NCBI GenBank assembly: GCA_032173965.1
Contig: JAVUNC010000004.1
Span: 56,481,501-56,545,500, forward strand
Length of the DNA stretch: 64,000 nt
Direction: 5' to 3'
Source: Sitta carolinensis
Taxonomy: Eukaryota > Chordata > Aves > Passeriformes > Sittidae
The notes under the pieces were generated by a model. That model searched no databases, was not told where the DNA came from, and was given only the letters and a program-made list of their open reading frames with translations. A program made the position numbers and the translations under genes. Shown in pieces: positions 1-12,398 of this stretch (the first letter of the stretch is position 1; each line of letters starts with the position of its first letter).

Positions 1-2049
1 CAGTGGAGGACAAGAACAATGTTTAGAAAAGTGCAGCCCTTGGCCACAAGATCATCTGCCCATCAGATGATGCTGTGGAGAACACCAGAAAACTTGTAAA
101 AAGTAAAGTAGGTTGGCCAAAACCCAGTTGGTGAAGGCTGGTGAGTATTACAAAACATGGAGCTTTTATGTTTCCTTCAGGCACAGCTGACATACAGCCC
201 AGGTTTACTTAAGTAAGGGGCAGGGTCTTCTTTAGGGGTCAGTCCCACTTGCATTAACCTGGCCCTGTTTACTTGCTCCCAGCCTCCTTGCCAGAGTCAG
301 AGGTGCTCCTTCCAAGCTCCAGGGACAGCCCTGGCACTGGTTATGCTCCAGCAGCCCCAGGAGCAGACAGACTTCAGCTGCTCTTAAGGGGAAGGGAAGC
401 TGTCAAACTGTTACCTGAGGCAGGAGCCTCATGAGCTTCACTCATAGCCTGGGGGTGACACACTCCTACCTCCCCTCCAGGACACAATGCTGCTGCTCCC
501 CATTTTGAGAGCAGCCATGTGCAGCTGGACCAGCTTTTACATCTCTTTGACTTCCCAGCTCCAGAAAGCAATCCATGAATGAGCAAAGATCACCAGCAAA
601 GAAATAAATGGACATTTGCCCTTGTGTTTATTAAGCTGCCACCAGAAGCAGATGCCACTATCAGATGTAGGTGACTGCAAATCTAAGGCATGCCAGAGCT
701 GCCACCCGTGTAACTCCTGCTGTGGCAGTAGCAGTGCTTATTGGAATGAACACCAGTGTGACAGGTAAGGGTCTTGTGACTCAGCTTTTGTAGTTATTCA
801 TTTATTCATCTCAGGTTTTTTTTCCATTGCTTGACTTGTTGCAACCACCTCCATTTTCTATCTGCAGAGTTTTCAATGGGTTTTATATCAAAGAATTGTA
901 AGTCAGAATTTCTGATAGATTTCTTTTAGAGACATGTCTGCAACCACAGCAGGACATCAGCTCTACCAGGCACATAATTACACCTTCACTGTTCCTCTTG
1001 CTCTCTCAGGACAAGATTATTCCCCTCTGATCCTGAAGCAAATATTAGTTTTGCAACTGCCTGGGCCAAAGTCATGTCACTCCTGATCTGTCCCTAATCT
1101 TCTCAGGGCAATCTTGCCATGGCCCTGGCCTTGCTGGACAATATGCTTCCCTGCCTTGGAGGCCCCCACAGCAACACTGAACATTAACTGAGGCTCAGGC
1201 TGGTTGAAAGCAGGTGCAAGGTCACTGGGATGCAATCCTGAGGGAATTTCACCCTGCCTGCTGGAGTCCAGCAGCATCTTGCTCAACTGGGAGTTCTCTC
1301 CCTGCAGCTGATTATCAATGGGCAGAGGTATCCTGTACCCTGTTCACAGTAACCTTATGGAAAACCAGTGTTTTCCAGCAGATAGGAACTAGCAACACAA
1401 ACAGGGAAAGGGAGCCACAGAACCACTGTCCCTGTTTTGCCCTGCAACCACAGGTCTGTTATGGTTACTCAGCAGGATGGACTAGGAAATTTCTGGAGGT
1501 GCTGGATATTTTCTGGATTACCCAGTGCTGTTTCTGATTCTCCTTGATGCACAGGACCGTTGGTCAGGGTCCTGCAACTCCCCAAGCCTGATCCCAGCTC
1601 ACTCCAAAGGAATGCCCCTGCAGGGCACACTTATAATTCTATTACCTTATGAAGGATTGTGTTTCTCCTATGCACCCATTTTCATGCTCTTGAGTTGTCA
1701 CATGTCCATCCTTTTGAGTACCCAATGAAATAGGAGAAAAAAATCAATTTTTTAAAAACTCTGTGCAAGTTGTCACATGATTGAACCAGGTTTGTAGTTA
1801 CCTTGATTTAACAGTGGAGATAAATCTCTTATATTATGCTGCCTCCAAGTTAAGACCTCTTGAAGTTCACGTTAAAATCCACACAGCTGGTACAAATATT
1901 TCCCAGCCCTAAAATATGTTTCTCTTAGCGTGCAGAGGGGAAAGCAGCTATGCAGCAATAGGGACAATCCCATCAGAAAATCCTAAACGCTGTAAATAAA
2001 GAATTTGTGTAGAAATTGAAGTAAGAGAGGCAAGACTTTTGAGAGAGTA
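1..2049. other. Sequence downstream of the SLC22A gene, no gene recognised
   Basis: I see no exon with splice sites and family similarity, no RNA gene and no clear repeat family here. All open frames are short and lack recognisable protein features. AATAAA-type hexamers on the minus strand near 627 and 801 could serve as distal poly(A) signals for the upstream transporter, but nothing singles them out. Confidence 0.5.
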
Positions 2050-2055
2050 TTTATT
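2050..2055 (-). terminator. Candidate poly(A) signal of the SLC22A gene
   Basis: AATAAA on the minus strand, 62 bases after the stop codon at 2117-2119. The downstream sequence is pyrimidine-rich but not strongly GU-rich, so a longer 3' untranslated region using a later signal is possible. Confidence 0.35.
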
Positions 2056-2116
2056 CTAAGTGGCATTTCCATGCTACTGCCCTAAAGCAGACTACCCAGC
2101 AAGAGTTATGCCTTCT

Positions 2117-2183
2117 TCAGTCACGTGCTACTTCTGATCCTTGGACATGGAGATAGATGTTTTTGGCCTTTCGAGCACTTCGT
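2117..2183 (-). CDS. SLC22A2: SLC22A2 exon 11 (C-terminus and stop)
   Basis: 67 coding bases, phase 2 in. It encodes the short cytosolic tail with NIYLHVQ, matching human MIYLQVQ, and ends ARD before TGA at 2117-2119. Confidence 0.88.
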
Positions 2184-5100
2184 CTGCAAGAGTAATAAAA
2201 CACAAACATTAACCAGGAATTAAGTTGTTCAGGGAGCACCTAACTTCAACTTCTTCACCTGCTCTGACTTGGCCCCAAGAAAATGATATGTATTCCCTTG
2301 GGTTTGCTCTGGCTCCTCAGCATACACTGGTGCTTCACACCCCATGTGTGAAGCTGCTATCAAGACTGCACTCTTTCAGTTCAGTTGTTAGGGGGTTTTT
2401 TTAAACAAAAGAAACCATTTCTAATTGTGTTGCAGCACATTTGAGAGACCAGTGCAGCTATTCACAGACCAGTAAAGGCCTAGGCTACTTGTTTTCAAGC
2501 TGCCTAGGTAGACACAGGGTAAATGGAGTCCAGAATCTGTCCAGTGAGAGTTTGGAAATTACCCAGCAACTTCTTGGAAACAAACAAGGCAGCCAAGTAA
2601 CCACTGGGTTTCCCTCTGGACAGGGATTTTACCAAATATCAAGTGAAAACTGCCAGAAGTTCACTGTTAAGACTCACCTGTGAAAGTTTTCAACATCCTC
2701 CACAGTCTCAGGCAAAACTCTTCCCTTAGTTTCAGGCAGAAGCAGCACCAATCCACCCCCAATCAAACCAAGCACAGCTTCAAAACAAAGGCACAAAGAG
2801 CTTGTAAGCAGTTATCAACCACTTGTCACTGCCAGGCAGAACGGAGTTGTCAATGGCATTTTATTTTGTTCTTCATACAAGATGTGCACCTCAAGTCTCA
2901 ATATGCAAAACTGCCATGCTGGTGCAAAAATGGAGGATGTGGCTGCCCCGTGGAGACAGTACCAAGCCAAATCCTCTCGTGAGTTATTCATGAACTAGGA
3001 CACCTCAAACTGGACAGACCCATCCTTTGTAGAGGAAGGAACTCTTTAGTGCTAGAGCATGTCAGGAAACACATTCCATCTTTATGCTATTCACATAAGA
3101 TTAGAAAATGTACACACAATGTATTATCTTTTAAGTAATATGATCAAATTCTCCTCTGATAATTTCTTTTACCCATTTTGTACATGTTTGGCATGTATTT
3201 TAAATCTAATAAGTGCCCTTCTAGATATCCTGTCTGCTAAAATCTGCATATTGCCATTCAAGGTATTTTTCTATAAATAATGTACTGACCTAAAAATTCA
3301 TAAAAGTGTTGCAGACCCTGATCTGAGAGTTCAGGTCACTAGTCTGCAAAATTTATCTTGCATTTATTTACCAGCCAGTTTCCAAATAGCTGGAGAAGAG
3401 CCAGTTAAAGTGTCGGAAAAGCTGAAACATTACAGCCACGCTTGTATTCTATTAAATAGGCAATTATAAAAAATTCTAGGGTTTGACTGCTGGACAGAGA
3501 CAATGTAACCCACAGAAGAGCAGTAAATCAGCTTTAAGTCCATCAAATATTAAGCTCATCAAAATTTTTCTGAGCTCTTTTCCATCTGTCAAATATCTAA
3601 CTTTTTTTTTTAAATGCAAGGAGAAATCACAGGGGCAAGGGAGATATAAGTTCTCATGTTCCCAGCATAAACAAGTTCCAGTTGGTCATAAACTAAAGGC
3701 TAAGGCCTTGTAGAGAGCAAAGGGCTTCTGCTGAACTCAAAACAGCTGCATTGGTGGCTTTTCCCTCCCTTTGGAACTTGGGTCCCGCACTGCCCCCTGG
3801 GAGGGGCGGGCAAGGATGTAAAGTGGCACTTACTGAAGACAATCAGTGGCAGATCATGCCAGATCTCCACCAGTCTGTAGACAATGAACGGGACGATGAC
3901 TCCACCAATATCACACAAAGAGGAGCAAACCATCACCCCGAGATTCCTGGTTTGGCAGCAAAGGGATCATGTTAGTGTCAGAGTACTGCAGGTGGAGGGG
4001 ATGGATCACAACTCTCATCCTCGCACAGGACAGATCCAGGCACGGTGTGGAACTTCAGATCACTCACCCACCCTGGTTCTCCCAAATTTTCCCTTTACTT
4101 CAGTCATGCAAATTTCCCCTTGTCTAAAAATACATTTCTTTTCTTTATTAAGCTGCCTTTTTAAAGCATTTCAATTGTGCTTCACCTACTTTATGTTCAA
4201 CAGTACCTCTATAGTTCTGACACATTTGAGGATAACTTAATTTAGCACAAAACATAACATACAAATCAGCCTCAGCTATTTCCTTCTAGGTCAAATGCCA
4301 GCTGGGGAGAGGAGGCACCTACCTGATATAAGTTGGATACAGCTCTGTGTTTACAAAGCAAACCATTTCAAAAGCCATTGTAATTCCCATTCTCCCAATG
4401 CAACCAGTAATCACTTTTAACCAATGTAAGTCTGCAGAGAAAATACATTCAACACATTTAAAAGCATCCCAGTGATTTAGCAGGTGTCAATTAATACAAC
4501 AGTGTTATTTTGTGGGACCTCTGATCCCACATCAGTTGATGTTTTTAAGGAATTTTTTTTTGTTTCACCCATGTGAGTGAGGGAATGGGAACAGTGAGGA
4601 CTGCATGAGCAGCAAAGGGACCCTCACAAAGCAGCATGGAGGTTCCAGAGGACAGGGTGGGAAGCCCTCACAGGGCTTCCTTCAGGTGACTCACCCTCTG
4701 GGATGAGGGCTGTGGCAAGGCAGGCGGCCCCAGCCACCAGGTTGGACAGGGCCCAGGGGTAGCGCCGCCCGACACGGTCAATAGTGACGATGATGATGAA
4801 GGCAGCTGGGAACTCAACCAGGGCAGAGTAGAGGAAATCCAGATACATGTTCTCAGCAGCCATTCCCATGTGCATGATGAGCCCCTGGTAGAGGACGGAG
4901 CTCGTGAACCTGGGCAGAGAAGAGCATCCTGGATTCGTTGGATAGTAAGAGAACAGACGTCCGTGTCCTGATGGAGTTTCCAAACCCAGAGCTCCAAAGC
5001 CAGCTCTCTAGCATTATATTCTTACCAGTTGTACATCAAAATGAGTGTGTTTTTTCTTATCTGTGGTGTCCTGAAAAGGTCCATCAGTGAGGGATTCTGC

Positions 5101-8100
5101 TTTCCACAATCTTCCTCTTCAAATTTCATATCCTATAGAAGAGCCAGTATATAATACATTAAATTTATCTGGGGGAACTAAAGCAAGGTACTGTCATGAT
5201 GCTTACATGCACAAGCAAACCCTGAGCTCACCTGAAAATGGGAAGGCAGCTTTTTCTTATTTTTTTTAGCCATATTGCTGACAATTTTCATAGCTTTGTC
5301 ATTTTTTCCTTGAGATATCAGCCACCTGGGAGACTCTGGGAGGCACCTACAATGTGAGTTGATGCCATTATACAACAAAACATAAAGCCTTCCTATTCTT
5401 CCATGAGTTGAGGCTTTAGAGGGATTAATAGAGGGATTAAATAGAGGTAGATGACTTTTTTTTTTTTTTTGATTGGCTGGTTTTTATGTGCTACTTCCCA
5501 CTCCCTCAGTCCAGAAAAATAGTATATCCCATGGCTGAGATTGGAAGAGGAACAGTCGGAGTAATGGATTTAGTCAAAGAGGAGTTTACTAAAGATAAAT
5601 CAGGGAGGAGCTTTGAGTGAGAGTAGTGCTCTCATCTTATCCAGACCATTTACCACAAACCAGCTCCTCTTAGAGAGCCATTATTCACTTCTGCCAATAT
5701 GGTTAAGAAGTACTAATTAAGTTAGAACAGGCTCATCAAATCAAAAATATGGAAGAAGGAAGGAAACAAATTTATTTCTACTATTCCTAACCTCTTGACC
5801 GATCCAGAGAATTTCTCAAATCCAAAGCACTCAAACCAAAAAATACTGATTAAAAAGAGAGGAGAGAAACTAAAATGAAGGAGTACACCCAAGAGCTTTT
5901 TTTGGGTTGGACCACAAAAAACTGCAACTTTTCTGTCTTAAAATAATATTCTAACAACCTGTTACAGTTACATTAGCATTAGACATCTGTCAATAACCAT
6001 ATTTTCAGTGTAAGACCAACTAAGTTATGCCAAGGCACCTATTTTCATTTATGAATTGCTTGAAGGAAATAATTATACTAACCCAACTTTCCTCCAGTGT
6101 TTTTCTAAGTGGTCTGTTTTTTAAACACAAGGGTCAGATGAGGTACACAGGCTAGGATTCAACAAGATCTGAGGGGTCCTATTTCCCTTTCCTTTTTCCT
6201 CTTTGCACCAAGAGGTGTTCACGCCAGGAAGGAGCGCCCGGTCTCTGTCAGTATCAAGCCTTGGGGAGCAGGAGAAGCTGGGTTTTTGGGGTGGTGGGCA
6301 GAGGGACAGCCGAAGGGCACTCACCAGTAGTAGAGCAGGAGGAAGCAGGTCGGCAGGGTGACAGTGAGCTGCAGCCACCGCCAGTGAGGGATGGCGTAAG
6401 CGATGGCGTCGAAGGCCAGGAGCCCGACGGAGAACGCCGCCTGGTAGAGGATCCCCACCGTCCGCCGGTACTGCGGGCCGACCACCTCTGTCACTGCGGA
6501 CGTGACAGGGCCAGGTGAGAGCCCTGGCTGCCCCACGCTGCACAAACCAGCCAGGGGACACGGGGGGACTGAGCTACGGTGACACCCTGGAGAAACCCTG
6601 GCGGTCATGGGCCTCCTGGAATAACGCCTCCAGACAAAACCCCCGTTCGCTTTCCTGGCTCCCCAACTCCGGCAGAGAGGAAAGCGCTGCTGCTGGCCCT
6701 GCACTGGCCTCAGACAGGCGGAATGTCCTCGCTGAGGACACCTTGGAGTAAAGCAAGCATGCGTCAAAGTGCACAGGTGGATTTTTTTGTGAAATCTAAT
6801 GCCAACATGCATAATGTCTCTGACTCAACAACAAAGCTGAATATTTTGTTTCCAAAGTACAGGCTTTTGTCCTGCATCTCACTCCAAGCACATAAGGAAA
6901 ACCTGTGCCACAGGATGGCACAGAGCTCCCAGGCCAGGGTGGGATCACTATCCATCCACACCTTGCAGCTCCTCACCACAGCACAGACCTGCACATTAAG
7001 TCTTGTTGATACAACGTTAAAAGTAACTATTCCAGCAGGCAGGCACAAACACACTCAACATTTTGCATCCAGTTCTGTGACTTCAAGGAAGCAAACTCAT
7101 TAGAAAAAGAACAGTAAGGAACTAATTGGCAGCCAAATGAACTGCTGGGTTTTGGAACCACAGATCAGCTAATGCTGCTCAGCCCAATGATGCACAGACA
7201 TCTCCTCAGGCTCAGCAGGACTGAGCCAGAAGCAGCTGAAGGGTAGACAAGTGCCCCAGCAGAGCAGGATAACAAGGCTGTTCAATCTTTGTATCCTTCC
7301 CTGGACATTCAGTATTAATCACCCTTGAGGAGAAGATACAAATTTGAGGGAGCTTTGGGGCTGGAACTTTTTCATAAGAGAGGTTCAAGAGAATCCAGGG
7401 CTAACAGGATGTAACAGAGAGAAAATACCAGGGTGGGGCAAATCATTTTCCTGAAAAGGACTTCATGCTCTAAAATGGCTTGAGGCTCCCCAGAAGAGGG
7501 GATGGAGAGTTCATATGTGCCAGGAAAAGATTTAAGAGGCCAAGGAAGCATCCAGAAATGCACCAAAAGGAATAAGTGTGTTTTAGCAGAAGACAGTCTG
7601 GACTGTGGGACAGGTGCTTTTATTTATATCAGACATCTGGATAACTGAATTAGGAAGATGCTCACACTGAAAGACTTAATGGAAGTTTAGGCCACTGACT
7701 TTTACATTTTTACCACCGTCACAATGAACTGCACCTCTCAGAGATATTTGGTAGAACCACCTGCCATCCTAACCCATTAAGGTTCTATTTGTCAGCTTTT
7801 AAAATAGTTAATCTGCTGCCTCAGTGATTGCTTGCCATTGGGTATTTTGGACAAGAGACTGAACTCCACTCCAGAAAAATCAGAGAAGTCCCAGGCATCT
7901 CTACCCTGAACCAGAAAATGGTCCTGAGGTGGCCCCAGAGCCAGCCTGGCCATGCAGCAGACACAGCTGGTGCAGGGCACTGGGAGAGGCACCCACACAA
8001 GCTGGCTCCTCCATGGCTTGGACTCTGCTCAGCCCAGTGGATACACACAGCTACACAAACACCTTGCCTTTTTATCAGCAAGTACGTGCTGATCTTCAGT

Positions 8101-11100
8101 TATTTTTAGGTTCTGAAGCCTCTGTTTGCCCTTTAATGCTCTTTGTGTCATAAAGATGTCTCAAGTTTTCCCCACCCTCTGCTTGCTTCTTTAATGGCCT
8201 CCTCTGTCACCATCCTGTCTGTGCCCGGGCTGGAGGGGCTGTGTCTGCCTGGTCACCTTCCTCGGCCAGAGACTGATGGAAGGAAGAGTCATGGGGCCTG
8301 GACAGATCTGCAAAGATGAGTTGTGCCACTGGGGAAAGCCTATCTCGAGGTAGCAGCCCTAATATTCCACCACTTGCTCGGGCTTTGAAGGCTACTCTTG
8401 TTTCTCCCTAATGAGGGGGCTTGAAAACATCCTGTGAAATCAGAGGGAGAAAACTCCTTAATAAAACACCATGGGAGGCACTTTTTAAATGGCTTTTTTT
8501 CAAGTTTTTTTGAGTTGAGTTTTGTTCCTTCATCTTCTGCAGCTAGTTGTGCTCCTGGGAGAAGTCCCTGAACTCACCCAGGATGTAGCCTGCAGTCCAG
8601 CAGCCCTTGCTGACCAGCCCTTGCAAGAACCGGATGATGACTATCCACAGGTAGGTGGGCACAAAGACCAGAAGGATTCCACACACAATATTTGCAGCAA
8701 TTGTTGTTAAAAGGCAAAATTTGCGGCCAAACCTGGATTGGAAAATGACAGTCATGAAGCAAACCACTAGTTCCACTAGTCATGGAACCATTTTAAACTA
8801 GTAAGAGCTTTTGTATCTTCTGGGGAAAAAAATGCAATTTTGCTATGCAAAGTAGAGACATGCTTTATTTCTTTGCCCATTACTCCCTTACCTGCTTTTC
8901 TATGCCATGAAGAGTTACTGTGCCAGTTGCTCAGCAATTCCACAAAAACTTTCAGGAAAAAATATTAGTCCCATGATTACATATATTACATTGGGACTGA
9001 AAAAGAAGTATGGGTTAATATTATGATTCTGGTATTTCCACATGCACCAAATTTATAAGGGATTTATTTACCACAACCTTAACCCTTAAAACACTAGTAA
9101 TGTATGGATCTACTTGAGAGCAGGCTGGATTTCACAGCTGGAGCAACTCAGAGCCTGCTGAGCTAGCAGTCCTGGGCAGAAGGGCAGCAAGGGGGAAAAT
9201 GGGCCCTTGCATACTGGAATTTGTTTCTTTTTAACCCCAGGTGGCTGAGCCAGGGAATCTGACTCTGCTGGCTCTGAAGAGGGAGCTAGAGGGATTGTCT
9301 GCTTTTTTCACAGTGATTGCTGCTGTACACAGCTGGCAATCTGTGCCAACTATTTCTAAGCTTCTCCAAAAGAAACAAAATCTTTCTGAGCTGCAGCCAC
9401 ACAGAGTGAGACAGATTAAGTGGGAGATCCAAATCAGCATTTCCTGGCTTTGGTTAACAACCAAGGGCTCTGATGTGCATAGCTAGAAGTTTGGGGTGTA
9501 CAGTTCTAAAATAGTCCTTGTGGGCTCTGCAGGGTTTGATGAGCAGATCTGTGCTAACCACCAGGTACAACCCAAAAGGCAGGATACTGGCTCATGCTGG
9601 GACTGAACACCCAGGGGCATGACCTTATTTTCAGAAGAGCAGAGATGGTATCAATTGCACAACCTTTATCTAAGTTTGGCTGTTGAACATTGGTAAGTGA
9701 GGTCAGAGGGTTTTGCTGTCAGCTCCCACATACCTGTCTGCAATGTAGCCAATGTTTACAGAGCCAAGAAAAAACCCAGCGTTCACAGCAGACTGAAAGA
9801 GATCCAGCTTCCAGGAGTCCTCACACACCAGGTCAAACTAAAGGAACAACGACAGTCAGAGACAAAAAAGAGTGAAATGAGGAGCTGCCCCATGTCCACA
9901 ACTCTCCTTCACTTCAGTTAAAGATTTAAACTTGTTTCTGGGACAATGCCTGTTTTGTCAGCACATGGAAATCCTACCAACTTAACTAATTGTCAAATAT
10001 TAAGAACTGGAACAAGCCCCTGAGCAGTCTACTGGCATTTCCCATTCATGTCTCATCTCTCTTTTCTGGAAAGAGCCTAAGTGAGTTATTATCTGTCAAA
10101 ATTGGCACCTGAACCTGTTGGCCCTCATTGATCAAATCAGCATGGATCTGATGATCATTCTGGGTTTTTCAAACAGCTTTTTTTTGTGGCTGATGGTGAA
10201 CATTTCTAAGCAGTTCTTCTTGCCTCATACCTCGGCATAGCAGAGGAGTCCCCACAGACCACTCAGGACTAAGTGTGATGCCTTTACTAAAAGCATCTTA
10301 GATGCCTTCAGGAGCCTGCCTTGTCCCACATCCCATGGAGCACCAGCCTCCTGGAGGAGGGTGAAAGAATCTGCATCTGCCCTGAGGCCACTGCATTTTC
10401 TCTCTGCTCTGGTCCCTAGCTCAACTACATTGTTGTATGTGTCTGGAGAGCAGATATTTTTTCTCCAGAGCCAAGCTTTATATCACATGAGATTCCACAT
10501 ATATTTGCCATCTACTCTTGTACTATCTATCTTACTTGTAGAAATACATAAAAGCTTCTGGAGAAAAAAAGTTATTGCAAAAACCTCTCCTAAGACGAGA
10601 ATTCTCTCTTAAAATGCGAATCCCTTCCTTTCCTCCTGGTAGCTGGGTTTAATTGAATCAGTGCATCATAATAACCACAAAACCAAATATTTCTTCTGAT
10701 GCTTTCTGGGACTTTGCATGAGGATGTTCTTCCACATGCAAACATTTCCTTTGAAATAGTGCAGTATAAACCATGCTATCCTTTCCTTTTCTTAGCTATC
10801 AGAACGGGAGACAACATAACAGATGCAGAGAAGTTTCACAGAAACAGTTGCAACCAGGAATTCATTGACAATATGCAGTGTTATGTGATATATCTGGTTA
10901 TCCTGTGAAGGAAGCAGCCTGGCCTTGCACCCACTGATGTGAGAGCATGACTGCAAGAGCCCACACAGACTGCAAGTGCTCAGCTTCCCACAACCTCAGG
11001 AGATGATGGTGAGGGAATCCGGACCACAGGATCTGCTGGAGCCATTTCCAGTGGGATGTGCCCACAGAGCTGCTGCTACATAGGTAGGCTGGGTCATCCT

Positions 11101-12398
11101 GCATTCGAGGTGCCTCACCTTCCTCTCTTTCATATCTCACAGCCCATAACTTGCTGAAAGATGTACACTTCGAGTGCATCCCCTTATATCTAGGGCAAAC
11201 CTCTTGCAAAACTATGAATGCTGAAGTTGCTAGAGCACAGATCTTAACTGCTCCTGTGTTAGACCTATGGGGGAAGGGATCCTGACCACCTCTAAATATT
11301 TGGTGGAACTTTATTTGATGAGATCAAGCTTGTTGTCCCAGTTACTGGTTTATTCTTAAAGTTAAGGCTCCTAAACTGCAAAAGTACAGAAAATAGCTTA
11401 AGTACCACTTTCAGTTTATTCACACTCCTTCTGAGAACACAAAAGTCGTTGGCTTTTCCACAGTTTATTCCTGACTTCAGCTGTGTAATTGAGGGAGGCA
11501 ATAGCTTTCCCCATACTGCCATTCATTTTTATTTAAAACCAACTTTAAAAGACTTTACTCTTTAAAGGGAAAAAAAAAAAAAGGAAAAGAAAGAAAGGGG
11601 TTGGGGAAAGAAATTACAACCTTTGCATTGGCCAGTTTTGTTTGCAGCACTGCTAGCTGCACTGTTTACACACCTTCACCAATCGGACCTCTCATGTGAC
11701 AGGAATTTCATTCCGAATGGACTTTATCTACCTGGGGGTTTATTTGCTGAAATATGCTTTGCTCCCCAGCTGGAGATATAAGCCTCCTGAGCAGCCAAGG
11801 CAACACTTGACAGCAAGGACAGAGGGAAGATGACATGTAAACCCCCAAGCGCAAGTTCACAGTAGCAGACAATCCCTTCTCCAGGTAAGCAGGGGATATT
11901 CGAACACAGCCAAGGCTGCACCGACCCTCTCCCCCAACCCTCACTTGCCAGTAACAGAGGGGACAGGGCAAAGGGGGCCGGTTTTACCTCTGTCACGAGA
12001 GAGCTCCCTGGGGAGTCGTAGACCCAGCCATCCCGGCAGGGACCGAGCGGGACGGCGCTCCCACTGCCCGCCAGGCTGCCCAGGGGGTCCGTGCAGCTGA
12101 TGCCCGTTGCGTTCCAGTCCACCTCGTACCTCCTGCAGCGGCTGCTGAAGCTGGCCCCGTGGCCATCCCACCCGGGAACTGTGTGATTCAGCTGCTCCTC
12201 CAGGCTCCAGCCACAGCGCTGGCTCAGCTCAGCCACCCCGGGGCTGGAGCAGCGATGCTCAGGGATGAACCCAAAGAAGACAACCCCCACATATACTGGG
12301 GTGAAGGAAGCAGATAATAAACACAGGACAAAAAAGGTTTGCTTCTGGAACCTGTCAAATTCTCCAACATGCTCTAATATGTCATCTAGGGTTGTCAT
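2117..12398 (-). CDS. SLC22A2: Organic cation transporter, SLC22A1/SLC22A2 type (11 coding exons)
   Basis: Polyspecific facilitative transporter of organic cations across the plasma membrane (major facilitator superfamily, OCT branch). The 11 exons sum to 1665 bases, or 554 residues plus stop; human OCT2 has 555. The protein starts [10 protein letters not shown]. It has a large extracellular loop after helix 1 with sequons at N71 and N96 and six cysteines at 50, 62, 88, 102, 121 and 142, then the family motif ADRFGRK at about 170-176. Residues tied to cation binding in rat and human OCT1 are present: W217, Y221 and T225 in helix 4 and D474 in helix 11 (CDIGG). The start ATG has A at -3. The gene sits head-to-tail behind IGF2R, the place and orientation of mammalian SLC22A1, but much of the sequence resembles SLC22A2. 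It is probably a co-ortholog, so the symbol is a choice. All junctions are GT-AG and all phases match. Confidence 0.93.
2678..2777 (-). CDS. SLC22A2: SLC22A2 exon 10
   Basis: 100 bases, phase 1 in and phase 2 out. It encodes helix 12 and the family signature LLPETKG. Confidence 0.9.
3834..3946 (-). CDS. SLC22A2: SLC22A2 exon 9 (helix 11, cation-site Asp)
   Basis: 113 bases, phase 2 in and phase 1 out. It encodes [16 protein letters not shown]474 matches the helix 11 aspartate needed for cation recognition in OCT1. Confidence 0.93.
4323..4431 (-). CDS. SLC22A2: SLC22A2 exon 8
   Basis: 109 bases, phase 1 in and phase 2 out. It encodes helix 10 with [17 protein letters not shown] and ends ELYPTYI before a split arginine. 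Confidence 0.92.
4695..4909 (-). CDS. SLC22A2: SLC22A2 exon 7
   Basis: 215 bases, phase 2 in and phase 1 out. It encodes [31 protein letters not shown] and [11 protein letters not shown] (helices 7 to 9 and the second transporter motif). Confidence 0.93.
5026..5132 (-). CDS. SLC22A2: SLC22A2 exon 6
   Basis: 107 bases, phase 0 in and phase 2 out. It encodes the rest of the cytosolic loop ([12 protein letters not shown]) and the start of helix 7 (LILMYNW). Confidence 0.9.
5232..5346 (-). CDS. SLC22A2: SLC22A2 exon 5
   Basis: 115 bases, phase 2 in and phase 0 out. It encodes [13 protein letters not shown], the family motif at the start of the large cytosolic loop, then a lysine-rich stretch (AKKNKKK) containing a run of eight A bases. 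Confidence 0.92.
6325..6493 (-). CDS. SLC22A2: SLC22A2 exon 4
   Basis: 169 bases, phase 1 in and phase 2 out. It encodes the end of helix 4 with T225, then [10 protein letters not shown] and [10 protein letters not shown] of helices 5 and 6. It is unusually GC-rich with about 15 CpG dinucleotides, unlike exons 5, 6 and 8. Confidence 0.93.
8578..8732 (-). CDS. SLC22A2: SLC22A2 exon 3
   Basis: 155 bases, phase 2 in and phase 1 out. It encodes FGRKFCLL, helix 3 and most of helix 4 ([13 protein letters not shown]), including W217 and Y221. Confidence 0.92.
9734..9837 (-). CDS. SLC22A2: SLC22A2 exon 2
   Basis: 104 bases, phase 0 in and phase 2 out. It encodes FDLVCEDSW and helix 2, ending at GYIAD before the motif arginine that the junction splits. 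Confidence 0.92.
11988..12398 (-). CDS. SLC22A2: SLC22A2 exon 1 (start codon, helix 1, extracellular loop)
   Basis: 411 bases, residues 1-137, ending SSLVTE before a gtaaaa donor in phase 0, the same junction as in human OCT genes. It carries helix 1 and the cysteine-rich glycosylated loop with NHT (71) and NAT (96). The exon has many CpG sites compared with the surrounding introns. Confidence 0.93.

Noticed and set aside
6321..6812. 163-residue minus-strand open frame taken as a separate gene
   Set aside because: Only its end matches a protein family, and that part is SLC22A2 exon 4. The rest is intron read-through past a good acceptor at 6494-6495.
6579..7103. 174-residue plus-strand open frame
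   Set aside because: It is antisense to an SLC22A2 intron, has no family features, and its composition is like the intron.
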